NCBI GenBank assembly: GCA_049517675.1
Contig: JBEKRV010000022.1
Location: forward strand, 20,040 to 84,039
Length of the DNA: 64,000 nt
DNA from: Bog-756 sp049517675
GTDB lineage: Bacteria > Actinomycetota > Acidimicrobiia > Acidimicrobiales > RAAP-2
Direction of reading: 5' to 3'
Position 1 is the stretch's first letter. The number at the start of each line of letters is the position of its first letter. Below are positions 32,950 to 42,269 of this stretch, piece by piece. Under the pieces are notes generated by a model. It worked only from the letters and a program-made list of their open reading frames with translations, did not search any database and was not told the origin of the DNA. The position numbers and the translations under genes are program-made.

Positions 32950-34245
32950 CTAGCCGTTCGGGTCCGTGCCGCCCGGCACGGGCAGGCGCACCGCCGCAGC
33001 GGGCCCGTCCTCGGCGGTGGCCGGATCCGTGCCGTCGAACCCGGGGCGGGCCGGTCGGGTGCGGGCCCAGGCCTCCAGGAAGATGACGTGCAGTGCCCCA
33101 CCCACCGGGATGGCCACCAGGGCGCCGGTCAGCGCCCCGAGCGTCGACCCGAACGCCCCACCCAGGTTGGCCCCGATCAGGACGGCGAGCAGGACCCACA
33201 GCGGGTTCATCCGCACGGTGCGACTCATGACCACCGGGTAGACGAAGTGGTTCTCCACCAACTGGAACCCGATGAAGACGACCACGGCGACCAGTCCGGC
33301 CGTGGGTGAGTGGATGAAGGCCAGCAGCACCGACGGCACACCGGCGACCAGGCCACCGACCAGGGGGATCATCGCCACCAACGCCACCCACAGGCCGATC
33401 AGGAGGGCGAAGGGCACCCCGAGGACGACCATGGTGATGAAGATCACCAGTCCGAACAGGAACCCCATGGCGAAGGTGCCGAGGACGTAGGCCGTGACCG
33501 AGCGGGACACGGTGGCCGACACGTCCGCCACGCTCTGGCGGACCCTCGGGCTCATGGCGTCGAGCAGGCCGGTGCGCAGTACCGGGGCCTCGAGCAGCAA
33601 GAACAGCGACAGGAAGGCGATCGTACTGAGGGCGACGATGGTCGAGATGACGGCCTTGGAGAGGTCGGCCCCGATCGACAGGGCGGGCTTCCCGAGGTTG
33701 TCGGCGTATTCCTTGAGCCGGGGCGCGTTCTTCTGGACCCAGGCCAGGAGGCCGATCCGCTTGAGGGAATGGGCCAGCCACCCGTGCCCACGCTGGACCT
33801 GGCTGACCATGGTCGGGAGGCGCTCGGCCACGTGGGAGAGCGAGTTCACCAGTGGATAGCCGAACAGTCCGAGCAGTCCGGCGAACACCAGCACGGCCGT
33901 GGCGAACACGACGGCGACCGCCGCACCGCGGCGGAAGCGGTGCCGCTCGAGGAACGACACCGCCGGGTTGAGGACGAGAGCGATGAAGGAGGCGATCAGG
34001 ATCCACAGGATCACCTCGCGCAGGCGGCCCAGCAGGCGGTAGAGCACCCAGGTGACGATGACCACCGCATCGACGGTGAGGATCGTGCGGAGCGGCACGC
34101 CCTTGGCCGACGCGGCCGCGAACAGACGCTCCCGACGCGGCGCTTCCGGGCCCACCTCGCGGTCACGGCGCTCGACCTGCGTCTCGCTCACGACGGTCGT
34201 GGTGGTGTCCACACTCCCGCCTGGCGGTTCGTCCGGGTCGGCCAC
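32950..34245 (-). CDS. AI-2E family transporter (permease)
   Basis: 431-residue membrane protein of the AI-2E exporter / TqsA-like family; substrate unknown. About eight membrane segments: TILTVDAVVIVTWVLYRLL, VILWILIASFIALVLNPAV, AVAVVFATAVLVFAGLLGLF, ISTIVALSTIAFLSLFLLL, then a C-terminal cluster from LGTFAMGFLFGLVIFITMVV to the end, with the family runs LVGGLVAGVPSVLLAF and GFQLVENHFVYPVVMSRTV. Cytoplasmic charged N-terminus of 45 residues and Pro-rich tail. GTG start at 34245 with gagg close by. It faces the flippase-like gene head to head with 41 bases between. Confidence 0.9.
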   Translation of the reverse strand: MADPDEPPGGSVDTTTTVVSETQVERRDREVGPEAPRRERLFAAASAKGVPLRTILTVDAVVIVTWVLYRLLGRLREVILWILIASFIALVLNPAVSFLERHRFRRGAAVAVVFATAVLVFAGLLGLFGYPLVNSLSHVAERLPTMVSQVQRGHGWLAHSLKRIGLLAWVQKNAPRLKEYADNLGKPALSIGADLSKAVISTIVALSTIAFLSLFLLLEAPVLRTGLLDAMSPRVRQSVADVSATVSRSVTAYVLGTFAMGFLFGLVIFITMVVLGVPFALLIGLWVALVAMIPLVGGLVAGVPSVLLAFIHSPTAGLVAVVVFIGFQLVENHFVYPVVMSRTVRMNPLWVLLAVLIGANLGGAFGSTLGALTGALVAIPVGGALHVIFLEAWARTRPARPGFDGTDPATAEDGPAAAVRLPVPGGTDPNG

Positions 34246-34286
34246 ATCCTCAGCATGGCAGGTCCGAGGGGTCGCGCCGTGCCAAC

Positions 34287-35678
34287 ATGGGGCCGATGGT
34301 GGCCGCGACGGCAGACGAGCCCGGGGGGGTGCCCCCCCACCGCGAACGGCGGTCCCGATGGTGGCACCGGGGACCCTTCGTCCGTCGCGAGGTGCGGCTC
34401 AGCGTAGGGACGGTGCTCGTCTTCCTCTTCGTCTTCTACGTCGTCCTCCCCGTCGTGGCCAGCCACCGCAACCAGGTGGGGGCGCTCGCCCACATCAACG
34501 TCACCTACCTCGCCCTCGGGGTGCTCCTGGAGGTCGCCGCCCTGGTCGCATACATGGAGCTGACCCATTCCGTGCTCCCGGCGGGCGGTCCCCGGCGTTT
34601 CCGGCTCTTCCGGATCAACCTCTCCACCCTGGCCCTCAGTCACGTCTCCCCCGGTGGCACCGCCCCCGGGGCCGCACTCGGCTACCGGCTGCTCACCCAG
34701 TCGGGCGTCTCCGGGTCCGACACCGGGTTCGCGCTCGGCACCCAGGGGATCGGATCCGCGGTGGTCCTCAACGTGATCTTCTGGCTCTCGCTGGTGGCGT
34801 TCCTCGTCGCCCACGGGTTCCACGTCCCCGCCGGGCTCCACGGCCACACCTCCACCTCCGCCTCCATCCTGGTAGTGGTGGCGGCAGCCGTCGGCGTGGT
34901 CCTGCTCGGTGCCTTCGGGGGGCTCTTCTACCTGCTCACCCGCGGCCAGGAGCGGGCCAGCCGGGTCATCCGGGCGGTATGCCAACGGATCCGGTACCTC
35001 GACCCCGACAAGATCACCTCACTCGTCGAGCGGCTGGCGCAGCGCTTCGCCGTGCTCATGGACGACCGGCCGCTCATGCGGCGGGCCGTGGCCTGGGCGG
35101 CGGCCAACTGGCTGCTCGACGCCGCCTCCCTGTGGGTGTTCGTCGCCGCCTTCAGCCACTTCATCTCCCCCGTCGACCTGCTCACCGCCTACGGCCTGGC
35201 CAACATCCTGGCGGCCATCCCGATCACCCCGGGGGGACTGGGCGTCGTGGAGTTCGTGCTGGTCACGATGCTGGCCGGCTTCGGCCTCACCGACGGTCAG
35301 GCGCTGTCGGGCGTACTGGCGTACCGGGCGGTGAACTTCTGGCTGCCCATCCCCTTCGGAGGTCTCGCCTACGCCTCGCTCGAGCTCGAACAGCGGTCCG
35401 CCCACCACCGGATCCACCGGCACCTGATGGCCCTCCGGGGGCGGGTGGTGGGGGCCAGGGCTACCTGGTCCGGCCGAACAGACGCCGCCACCAACGCGCC
35501 TTCGCCGGGGGCCGACCGGTCGGAACCTCCGGTCCATCCGTTGCCTCCCGTCCCGACAGTGACCCGCCCGGTCCGTCCGCCGGACGGTGCGCACGCAATG
35601 ACGGGACGGACCGTGCCGCCACTCGGCGATCCTCCAGTGCGGCGAGCGCCCGCGTTCGGCACTGATCCTGCAGGCTGA
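34287..35678 (+). CDS. YbhN/UPF0104 family flippase-like membrane protein
   Basis: 463 residues; lysylphosphatidylglycerol-synthase transmembrane (UPF0104) fold with about eight helices (VGTVLVFLFVFYVVLPVVA to LGVVEFVLVTMLAGFGLTDG). The signature SHVSPGGTAPGAALGYRLL near residue 115 and ITPGGLGVVEF near 312 are clear. Such proteins are linked to lipid or polyprenol-glycan handling. The last 70 residues after VGARATW are Pro/Arg-rich, unlike the family, and are read opposite to the 3' end of ppk (218-bp overlap). ATG at 34287; ATG at 34296 is an alternative. Confidence 0.88.
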   Translation: MGPMVAATADEPGGVPPHRERRSRWWHRGPFVRREVRLSVGTVLVFLFVFYVVLPVVASHRNQVGALAHINVTYLALGVLLEVAALVAYMELTHSVLPAGGPRRFRLFRINLSTLALSHVSPGGTAPGAALGYRLLTQSGVSGSDTGFALGTQGIGSAVVLNVIFWLSLVAFLVAHGFHVPAGLHGHTSTSASILVVVAAAVGVVLLGAFGGLFYLLTRGQERASRVIRAVCQRIRYLDPDKITSLVERLAQRFAVLMDDRPLMRRAVAWAAANWLLDAASLWVFVAAFSHFISPVDLLTAYGLANILAAIPITPGGLGVVEFVLVTMLAGFGLTDGQALSGVLAYRAVNFWLPIPFGGLAYASLELEQRSAHHRIHRHLMALRGRVVGARATWSGRTDAATNAPSPGADRSEPPVHPLPPVPTVTRPVRPPDGAHAMTGRTVPPLGDPPVRRAPAFGTDPAG

Positions 35679-37845
35679 ACCCGGGCCCCTCCGGGCCGGG
35701 GACGGCCGCCCACACCCAGACCCCGTCGCCGCCCAGCGTCCACGAGTTGGCCCGGTCGCGCAACGCCTCGTCGAGGATCGCCACCAGGCGCTGCTGGATC
35801 CCGGGGTCCTGGACCGGGACGATCACCTCGACCCGACGATCGAGGTTCCGCTCCATCATGTCGGGCGACCCGAAGGAGATCCGGAGCGGCCGACCGTGGT
35901 CGCCGCCGAACCGGAAGATCCTCGAGTGCTCGAGGAACCTGCCTACGATCGAACGCACCCGGATGTTCTCCGACAGTCCCACCACCCCGGGCCGGACGCA
36001 GCAACGGCCCCGGACGATGAGATCGATCGAGGCGCCGGCGGCCGAGGCCCGGTAGAGCGCGTCGATCACCTCGGGGTCGGTGAGGCCGTTGGTCTTCATC
36101 ACGATCCTGCCGGACCAACCGGCGGCCGCCTCGGCGTCGATGGCGGCGATCACCTCGGTCCGGGTCGACAGCGGTGACACCACGAGACGGCGGAAGCTGA
36201 CCTCGGATCCCGAACCGGTCAGCAGGTTGAACACGCCGGCCACGTCGGACCCGATGTCGGGATCGGCGGTGAGGAGCCCGATGTCCTCGTAGGTCCTGGC
36301 CGTGATCGAGTTGTAGTTGCCGCTGCCGACATGGCAGTACCGCCGCGTGTGGTCGCCCTCCCGCCGGATGACCAGGGACATCTTGCAGTGGGTCTTGATC
36401 CGCCGCAGGCCGTAGACGACCTGGACGCCGGCCTCCTCCAGAGCCCGGGCCCACGCGATGTTGGCCCGCTCGTCGAACCGGGCCTGCAGCTCGACCACCG
36501 CCGTGACCTGCTTACCGGCCTGGGACGCCTTGATGAGCGAGCCCACGATCGGGCTGTCGGTCCCGGTCCGGTACAGGGTCTGCTTGATGGCCATGACGTC
36601 GGGGTCCGAGGCGGCCCGCTCCACGAAGGCCTCGACGGACGCGGCAAACGACTCGTAGGGGTGGTGGAGGAGGACATCACCCTCGCACAGCGCGGCGAAC
36701 AGGTCGCCGTCCCCGGCCAGCCGGTGCGGCACCAACGGGGTCCACGACTCGGGGGCGAGGTCGGGACGGTCCACCTCGGCGAGCACGCCCAGGCCTCCGA
36801 GGTCGATCGGCACGTCGGCCAGGAACACGTTGTCCTCGGGAACGTCCACCTCGGCCACCAGCATCTCCAGCAGCTCGGTGGAGATCCCGGCCGAGACCTC
36901 GAGTCGGACGGCCTGGCCGAACCGGCGCCGGTGGAGCTCGAGCTCGACCGCGGCCAGCAGGTCCTGCGCGTCGTCCTCGTCGACCGAGAGGTCGGCGTTG
37001 CGGGTGACGCGGAAGACGTGGTGCTCGGCCACGGCCATCGCCGGGAAGAGGCTGTCCAGGTGGGCGGCGATGACCTGTTCCACGGGGACCAGGCGCCGCC
37101 CATCGGGAAGGGCGACGAACCGGGGCAGCAGGGGCGGCACCTTGACCCGGGCGATCCGCTGCTCGTCGGTGCCCGGGTCCACCACCCGTGCCACCAGATT
37201 GAGGCAGAGGTTCGAGATGTAGGGGAACGGGTGCCCCGGATCGACGGCCAACGGGGTCAGGATCGGGAAGATGGTCCTGTCGTAGACCTCGTCGAGGTAC
37301 CGACGGTCGACGTGGTCCAGCAGGTGCCAGTCGACGAGGAGCAGACCGGCGGCGGTCAGGGCAGGGAGCACCCGATCGGCGAAGATCCGGCTCTGGCGGT
37401 CGACCAACGCCGTCACCCGGGCGGTGATGGCCTGGAGCTGCTCGCCGGGACTGCTGCCGTCGGGTGAGCGGGCACGGAGCCCCGCTGCGACCTGGTCCTC
37501 GAGTCCCGCCACCCGGACCTGGAAGAACTCGTCGAGCCCCTCGGTGAAGATGGCGAGGAATTTCACCCGCTCGAGCAGGGGCTGGCGGTCGTCGGCGGCG
37601 AGGTCGAGGAGCCTCGAGGCGAAGTCGAGCCACGAGAGCTCCCGGTTGGAGAACCGTTCGGGCGACTCGGCGAGCTCGACGGTGGGCACCTCCCTCGCCG
37701 GGACCGCGTCGGCGGCCCTCGGCGTCCGGTTCCCGGGGCCGGTGGACGGGACGGTCCCCATCCCCCTGGTGACGACGGGCCGCGGTTCACCCACGGTCGG
37801 GGCCTCCCGCAGCTTCCCGTCCGGGACCAGGGTCGGATCGCTCAT
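35461..37845 (-). CDS. ppk1: Polyphosphate kinase 1
   Basis: Reversible transfer of ATP gamma-phosphate to polyphosphate; 794 residues. N domain starts at RFSNRELSWLDFASRLLDLA near residue 65; autophosphorylated H505 in CHVGSGNYNS; the second catalytic block DLIVRGRCCVRPGVVGLSEN near 620 and RSIVGRFLEHSRIFRF follow. A 60-residue Pro/Thr-rich lead precedes the N domain, and a tail after ALAALEDR (about 60 residues, basic end RWWRRLFGRTR) goes beyond the usual enzyme and overlaps the convergent gene. Promoter candidate TACGAT lies about 55 bases upstream of the ATG. Confidence 0.96.
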   Translation of the reverse strand: MSDPTLVPDGKLREAPTVGEPRPVVTRGMGTVPSTGPGNRTPRAADAVPAREVPTVELAESPERFSNRELSWLDFASRLLDLAADDRQPLLERVKFLAIFTEGLDEFFQVRVAGLEDQVAAGLRARSPDGSSPGEQLQAITARVTALVDRQSRIFADRVLPALTAAGLLLVDWHLLDHVDRRYLDEVYDRTIFPILTPLAVDPGHPFPYISNLCLNLVARVVDPGTDEQRIARVKVPPLLPRFVALPDGRRLVPVEQVIAAHLDSLFPAMAVAEHHVFRVTRNADLSVDEDDAQDLLAAVELELHRRRFGQAVRLEVSAGISTELLEMLVAEVDVPEDNVFLADVPIDLGGLGVLAEVDRPDLAPESWTPLVPHRLAGDGDLFAALCEGDVLLHHPYESFAASVEAFVERAASDPDVMAIKQTLYRTGTDSPIVGSLIKASQAGKQVTAVVELQARFDERANIAWARALEEAGVQVVYGLRRIKTHCKMSLVIRREGDHTRRYCHVGSGNYNSITARTYEDIGLLTADPDIGSDVAGVFNLLTGSGSEVSFRRLVVSPLSTRTEVIAAIDAEAAAGWSGRIVMKTNGLTDPEVIDALYRASAAGASIDLIVRGRCCVRPGVVGLSENIRVRSIVGRFLEHSRIFRFGGDHGRPLRISFGSPDMMERNLDRRVEVIVPVQDPGIQQRLVAILDEALRDRANSWTLGGDGVWVWAAVPGPEGPGFSLQDQCRTRALAALEDRRVAARSVPSLRAHRPADGPGGSLSGREATDGPEVPTGRPPAKARWWRRLFGRTR

Positions 37846-37984
37846 GGCCGTGCCGGACGGTGCTGGCTCGAGCGGTCACGGCGGCTCGTCATCGTCGGCT
37901 CATCGTATCCGCGGGCGACCGCGGCGGACGGCCCCGGGGCGATCGGGCCGCGTGGCGCTCCACCGCACGCCGGTCGGGCACCGG

Positions 37985-37990
37985 TAGGCT
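37985..37990 (+). promoter_or_regulatory. Candidate -10 TAGGCT, leaderless
   Basis: TAGGCT ends 7 bases before the GTG at 37998; no ribosome site. Confidence 0.48.
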
Positions 37991-37997
37991 CGCCGCG

Positions 37998-39401
37998 GTG
38001 CCGTCGTTCTCCCTGCGTTCCCCCACGTCCAACCGTGCGCGTCGAGGGGTCAAGGCGCGTCGGCGGACCGAGCTGGGGCTCCTGGTGACCGCAGCGGTGA
38101 TCATCGTGGCCACCTACGTCCTCATGATCCTCGGGAACACGTCCAAGGTCCCATCGGACCTCGTCCCCCTCCTGATCGCGATCCTCCTGCTCGGCGGCGT
38201 GATCCACATCGCCAACCGCATCTTCGTGCCCGACGCCAACGCGGTGGTCATGCCGATCGTCTTCCTCCTCAACGGCATCGGCTACGTGATGATCACCCGG
38301 ATCGACCTGGCCACCGCCCAGCACTACGCCCCGCTGCAGGCCGCGTGGACGGCGGGCGGCGTTGCCGCCTACGTGCTCACCCTCGTCGCGGTGCGTCGTT
38401 CCCGGGATCTCGACCGCTACCGCTACCTCCTCCTGGGCGTCGGGGTGATCCTCCTCCTGCTCCCCCTGGTTCCCGGCCTCGGCGCCGACATCGGCGGTGC
38501 GCGCCTGTGGATCGAGGTCGGGTCCTTCGAGTTCCAGCCGGTGGAACTGGCCAAGATCCTGCTCTGCATCTTCTTCGCCTCGTACTTCGCCGACAAGCGG
38601 GAGCTCCTGACCATTCCGACGGCCCGCCTGGGGAACCGACTGGTGCTCGACCCGCGACCGCTGGTGCCGATCATCGTGGCCTGGGTGTTCGCCATCGGGG
38701 TCATGAGCCTCGAGCACGACATCGGGTTCTCGGCGCTCTTGTTCACCCTGTTCATCGGGCTGCTCTGGGTCACCACCGGCCGCACCGGCTACCTGGTGCT
38801 CGGCCTGATCATGTTCGCGGTCGGCGCCTACTTCTCGGGCAAGTACCTGGGCCAGACCCACGTCCGGGTCGAAGACTGGCTGGACCCGTGGAAGCACGCC
38901 AACGGGAGTGGCTACCAGCTCGTGCAGACCTGGTACTCACTCGGCAGCGGGGGCATCGGGGGTTCGGGGCTCGGGCTGGGTGCCGGTGCCTACCTGATCA
39001 CCAACGCCCGCACGGACTTCATCTTCGGCGTCATCGGCGAGGAGATGGGCCTGATGGGCTCGACGATGGTGATCGTGGCGTTCCTGTTGCTGGTAGGGGC
39101 CGGTCTCCGGATCGCCCAGGCGGCCCGGTCGGAGTTCGCCAAGCTGGTCGCCACCGGGCTCACCATCATCATCGGCTTCCAGGCCTTCTTCATCATCGGC
39201 GGGATCGTGCGGCTGCTTCCCCTCACCGGCATCACGCTGCCCTTCGTCTCCTACGGGGGTTCCGCACTGGTGGCCAACTACGTGCTGGTGGCTCTCCTCA
39301 TGCGGATCTCGGACGAGGGGTCGGCGGCCGTGGACGCCGCCGAACAGACCCGCTACGACGAGGACCTCGAACGCCGGCGCCGGCTCCTGACCGGGAGCTG
39401 A
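37998..39401 (+). CDS. SEDS peptidoglycan polymerase, FtsW/RodA type
   Basis: Lipid II polymerase of the shape/division (SEDS) family; 467 residues, ten or more membrane segments. Family motifs: ARLWIEVGSFEFQPVELAKI near residue 170, FADKRELL, SLEHDIGFSALLF near 240, NARTDFIFGVIGEEMGLMG near 335, GITLPFVSYGGSALVANYVL near 412. The end pattern (SYGGSALVANYVLVALLMR) is like the mycobacterial RodA next to pbpA. No penicillin-binding partner is adjacent. GTG start is leaderless. It ends 4 bases from the convergent BFN gene. A second SEDS gene lies at 40080, so the two likely divide elongation and division work. Confidence 0.9.
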   Translation: MPSFSLRSPTSNRARRGVKARRRTELGLLVTAAVIIVATYVLMILGNTSKVPSDLVPLLIAILLLGGVIHIANRIFVPDANAVVMPIVFLLNGIGYVMITRIDLATAQHYAPLQAAWTAGGVAAYVLTLVAVRRSRDLDRYRYLLLGVGVILLLLPLVPGLGADIGGARLWIEVGSFEFQPVELAKILLCIFFASYFADKRELLTIPTARLGNRLVLDPRPLVPIIVAWVFAIGVMSLEHDIGFSALLFTLFIGLLWVTTGRTGYLVLGLIMFAVGAYFSGKYLGQTHVRVEDWLDPWKHANGSGYQLVQTWYSLGSGGIGGSGLGLGAGAYLITNARTDFIFGVIGEEMGLMGSTMVIVAFLLLVGAGLRIAQAARSEFAKLVATGLTIIIGFQAFFIIGGIVRLLPLTGITLPFVSYGGSALVANYVLVALLMRISDEGSAAVDAAEQTRYDEDLERRRRLLTGS

Positions 39402-39405
39402 CCGG

Positions 39406-40077
39406 TCAGTCGTCCGCCCCGGGGGGCGCCACGTCCCCCGGACCCTCGAGCAGCCGGGCGTCGACCAGGATCGGGACCGGCACCGGCTGGTGGAGTGCCA
39501 GGGTCAACGCGTCGCTCGGGCGGCACGAATGGACCGACCGGCCGCCGACACCGCGCAGGTCGAGCTCCGCGAAGTGGACAGCGCCGGAGCGCCCGACGAT
39601 GCGCACGGCCACCAGGTCGATGTCGAATCGCTGGAGCACCCCGCTCATCAGCTCGTGGGTGAGCGGCCGGGGTGTGGGGATCCGCCGCAGGGCGTGGGAG
39701 AGGGCCACCGCGTCCTGCATCCCGATGGCGAAGGTGAGCTGACGCCTCGGGGTCTCGATCTCGCGGAGGACCACCGACGGATGCTGGTTGGGCAGGTCGA
39801 GGGTGACCGAGGAGACGAGCACCATGCGGAAGTCGACCGGGCCGACGGGCGGGGGGGTCACGACCGGCTCGGGTACCTCCGGCACGGGATCCACCAGCGG
39901 GTCGGGGTCGGCCGGGGTCGGGGCCACCAGCGGGTCGGGGTCGGCCGGGGCGGGCGCCAGGAGCGGGTCGGGGTCGACCGGGGTCGGGGCCACCAGTGGG
40001 TCGGGGTCGGCGCCGGCGACCGCACCGGTGCCGGCACCGGCCACGGGGCGTTCCGTCGTCGACGTCGGCTCGGGCAT
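39406..40077 (-). CDS. BFN/DUF151 domain protein with Pro-Asp repeat N-terminus
   Basis: 223 residues. The C-terminal 140 (VDFRMVLVSSVTLDLPNQHP to VPILVDARLLEG) are the bifunctional-nuclease (BFN, DUF151) domain, common in actinobacteria; SVVLREIETPRRQLTFAIG and CRPSDALTLALHQPVPVPI are its marks. Residues 24-78 are five 11-residue repeats of DPDPLVAPTPA type, an extension I do not know from homologues and probably disordered. ATG at 40077 is 2 bases behind the rodA stop, so it is the last gene of that operon. Enzyme activity in bacteria is little tested. Confidence 0.88.
   Translation of the reverse strand: MPEPTSTTERPVAGAGTGAVAGADPDPLVAPTPVDPDPLLAPAPADPDPLVAPTPADPDPLVDPVPEVPEPVVTPPPVGPVDFRMVLVSSVTLDLPNQHPSVVLREIETPRRQLTFAIGMQDAVALSHALRRIPTPRPLTHELMSGVLQRFDIDLVAVRIVGRSGAVHFAELDLRGVGGRSVHSCRPSDALTLALHQPVPVPILVDARLLEGPGDVAPPGADD
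39844..40008 (-). repeat. 33-bp in-frame repeat, five copies
   Basis: Encodes five 11-residue units at residues 24-78 of the BFN protein (D24-V34, D35-A45, D46-A56, D57-E67, V68-V78); the first three are nearly identical in DNA, the last two diverged. Confidence 0.9.
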
Positions 40078-40079
40078 GG

Positions 40080-41216
40080 TCACCTGGTGCTCCGGTAGTG
40101 GACGCTCATCACGATGCCGACGGCGGCCATGAACCCGATCATGGCGGACCCTCCATAGGAGAGGAACGGCAGCGGGATGCCGGCGACCGGCATGATCCCC
40201 ATGTTCATCCCCACGTTCTCGAACACCGAGAACATGAGGAGGGCGAAGACGCCCGAGCACAGCAGGCGGCCGAACGCGTCCTTGGCCATCAGGGCGACCC
40301 GCATGATCCGCCACGCCACGATCCCGTAGAGGACGAGGAGGATGCCCGCACCCACGAATCCGAGCTGCTCCCCCACGGCCGAGAAGATGAAGTCGGTCTG
40401 CTGTTCGGGCACGTAGGCCAGGTTGGTCTCGGCCCCCTTGAACAGACCCTGCCCGAAGATGCCCCCGTGGGCGATGGCCGTCTTGGCCTCGTTGACGTTG
40501 TAGGTCACGTTCACGCTGGCGCTGTTCGGGGCGATGAAGCTGGTCAGTCGCTGGATCTGGTAGTGCTTCACCAGGCCCAGGTTGAGGGCCACGACCACCA
40601 CGAGGACCGCCCCGACGACCAGCAGGAGCAGGTACCGCCCGGGCATGCCGGCAACCGTCAGCATCACCAACAGGATCACCGAGCACACGATGGCGGTCCC
40701 GAGGTCGGGCTGCTTGATGATGAGCACGATCGGGACCCCCGCCATCAGGACCATCCGGACCAGGTCCCGGAATTCGAGTCCCTCGGGCCGTCGCGCGCAG
40801 TAGGTGGCGATGGCGATGATCAGGACGAGCGTGGCGAATTCGGACGGCTGGAGCTGGAGGGGTCCGAGCGAGAACCAGCGCTGGGAGCCGAGCGCGTGTG
40901 AGCCGACGGGCGACAGCACGGCCAGCAGCGCCAGGACGATCCCCACGTACAGGATCGTCGACAGCTGTTCCCACCTCCGGTAGTCGAAGACCGCCACCAG
41001 CACCAGGACGACCAAGGCGATCAGGAAGAAGGCCAACTGGCGCTTCAGGTAGTACTTGGGGTCCTCGCCGGCCAGGGCCAGCTTCCCCTTGGTGGCCGAG
41101 TAGATCATGACGATGCCGACGAGGGCGATGACGATCGTCGTGACCAGCAGGATCGGGTCGATCCGGGCGGACACGTGGCGTGAACGCGTCACGAGTGTGT
41201 CGGTCGAGTAGGTCAC
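40080..41216 (-). CDS. rodA: SEDS peptidoglycan polymerase RodA
   Basis: 378 residues from the GTG at 41216, which has cggag 7-8 bases ahead; longer frames add a non-family lead. Ten membrane segments. Motifs: SATKGKLALAGEDPKYYLKR near residue 45, LGSQRWFSLGPLQLQPSEFA near 120, IKQPDLGTAIV near 170, VPEQQTDFIFSAVGEQLGF near 285, GIPLPFLSYGGSAMIGFMA near 352. Polymerises lipid II for side-wall growth, usually with a class B PBP, which is not in the window. Upstream aroE is 90 bases away on the same strand. Confidence 0.9.
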   Translation of the reverse strand: MTYSTDTLVTRSRHVSARIDPILLVTTIVIALVGIVMIYSATKGKLALAGEDPKYYLKRQLAFFLIALVVLVLVAVFDYRRWEQLSTILYVGIVLALLAVLSPVGSHALGSQRWFSLGPLQLQPSEFATLVLIIAIATYCARRPEGLEFRDLVRMVLMAGVPIVLIIKQPDLGTAIVCSVILLVMLTVAGMPGRYLLLLVVGAVLVVVVALNLGLVKHYQIQRLTSFIAPNSASVNVTYNVNEAKTAIAHGGIFGQGLFKGAETNLAYVPEQQTDFIFSAVGEQLGFVGAGILLVLYGIVAWRIMRVALMAKDAFGRLLCSGVFALLMFSVFENVGMNMGIMPVAGIPLPFLSYGGSAMIGFMAAVGIVMSVHYRSTR

Positions 41217-41306
41217 CAGGGAGCTCCGGACAGACAGGCTACCCGCCCCCCGGGGATGGCCCCGGGCGGCCACACCGGTCGTCGACCGGGGTCCACGGCG
41301 ACCCGT

Positions 41307-42251
41307 TCAACCGCCGGCGGCCCCAGAAGTGGCCCCGAAGGCAGCCCCACCGGTGGCCCCGGCCACCGCGTCCCACATGGCGTCCACCGGGGCATCGAGG
41401 CCGGTCCAGCGCTCGATCTGGAGTGCGGCCTGGTGGACCAGCATCCCGAGCCCGTTGGCGGTCGTGGCCCCCCGTCGGGCCGCAGCCGCCAGCCAGTCCG
41501 TGACCGGGGGGTGGTAGACGAGGTCGACCACCACCTGGGCGGGCCCGAGCAGCGACGGGTCGACCGGCCAACCGGTCGGCCCGTCGACCACGCCGGCCAT
41601 CCCGGCCGGGGTGGCGTTCACCACCAGCTCGCAGGTCGGGGCCTCCCCGGCGCCACCCACCCGACCGACCGGTCCGGCCAGGCCCGCCGCCGCCTCGGCC
41701 CGCTCGGCGGTCCGGTTGACCACGACCACCTCGGCCGCCCCGGCGTCGCCGAGTGCGGCGATCACCGCCCGTGCGGCACCGCCCGCACCGACCACCATGC
41801 ACCGACGGCCGAGCGGTTCGAAGCGACCGCCGCGTCGGAGGGCCGCGATCATGCCGGCGCCGTCCGTGTTGTCACCGAACCAGACGCCGTCGTCGTCGAA
41901 GACGCAGTTGACGGCCCCCAGCCGTTCGGCCGCCGGCGTCAGGACGTCTACCGCGTCGGCGACGTCCTCCTTGTGGGGCATGGTCACCGACAGCCCCCTG
42001 ATCCCGAGGTCGCGGGCGCCCGCCAGGGCGGCACCGGCCCGGCCGGGTGGTACCGGGAAACCGACCGAGACCCAGTCCACACCCAAGTGGGCGAAGGCGG
42101 TGTTGTGGAGGAGCGGCGACAGGGAGTGCCCGACCGGGAAGCCCATCACGCCGACCACGCGGGTCCCGGCGGACAGGCCCGTCCCGGCCACCACCCGGTC
42201 GTCCCCGGCACTCGTGCCGCCGGTCGCCGTACGCAGAGCCTCGGACGTCAT
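41307..42251 (-). CDS. aroE: Shikimate dehydrogenase
   Basis: NADPH-dependent reduction of 3-dehydroshikimate; 314 residues. Shikimate site GFPVGHSLSPLLHNTAF near residue 38, catalytic Lys in SVTMPHKEDVADA near 92, DNTDG near 127, NADP loop VVGAGGAARAV near 152, NRTAERAEA near 175, NGLGMLVHQAALQ near 268. A 30-residue N-terminal lead and a Gly/Ala-rich tail (GATGGAAFGATSGAAGG) go beyond the family. Follows mltG by 18 bases in the conserved alaS-ruvX-mltG-aroE order. Confidence 0.94.
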   Translation of the reverse strand: MTSEALRTATGGTSAGDDRVVAGTGLSAGTRVVGVMGFPVGHSLSPLLHNTAFAHLGVDWVSVGFPVPPGRAGAALAGARDLGIRGLSVTMPHKEDVADAVDVLTPAAERLGAVNCVFDDDGVWFGDNTDGAGMIAALRRGGRFEPLGRRCMVVGAGGAARAVIAALGDAGAAEVVVVNRTAERAEAAAGLAGPVGRVGGAGEAPTCELVVNATPAGMAGVVDGPTGWPVDPSLLGPAQVVVDLVYHPPVTDWLAAAARRGATTANGLGMLVHQAALQIERWTGLDAPVDAMWDAVAGATGGAAFGATSGAAGG

Positions 42252-42269
42252 GGCTCCAGTCTCCCCCGT

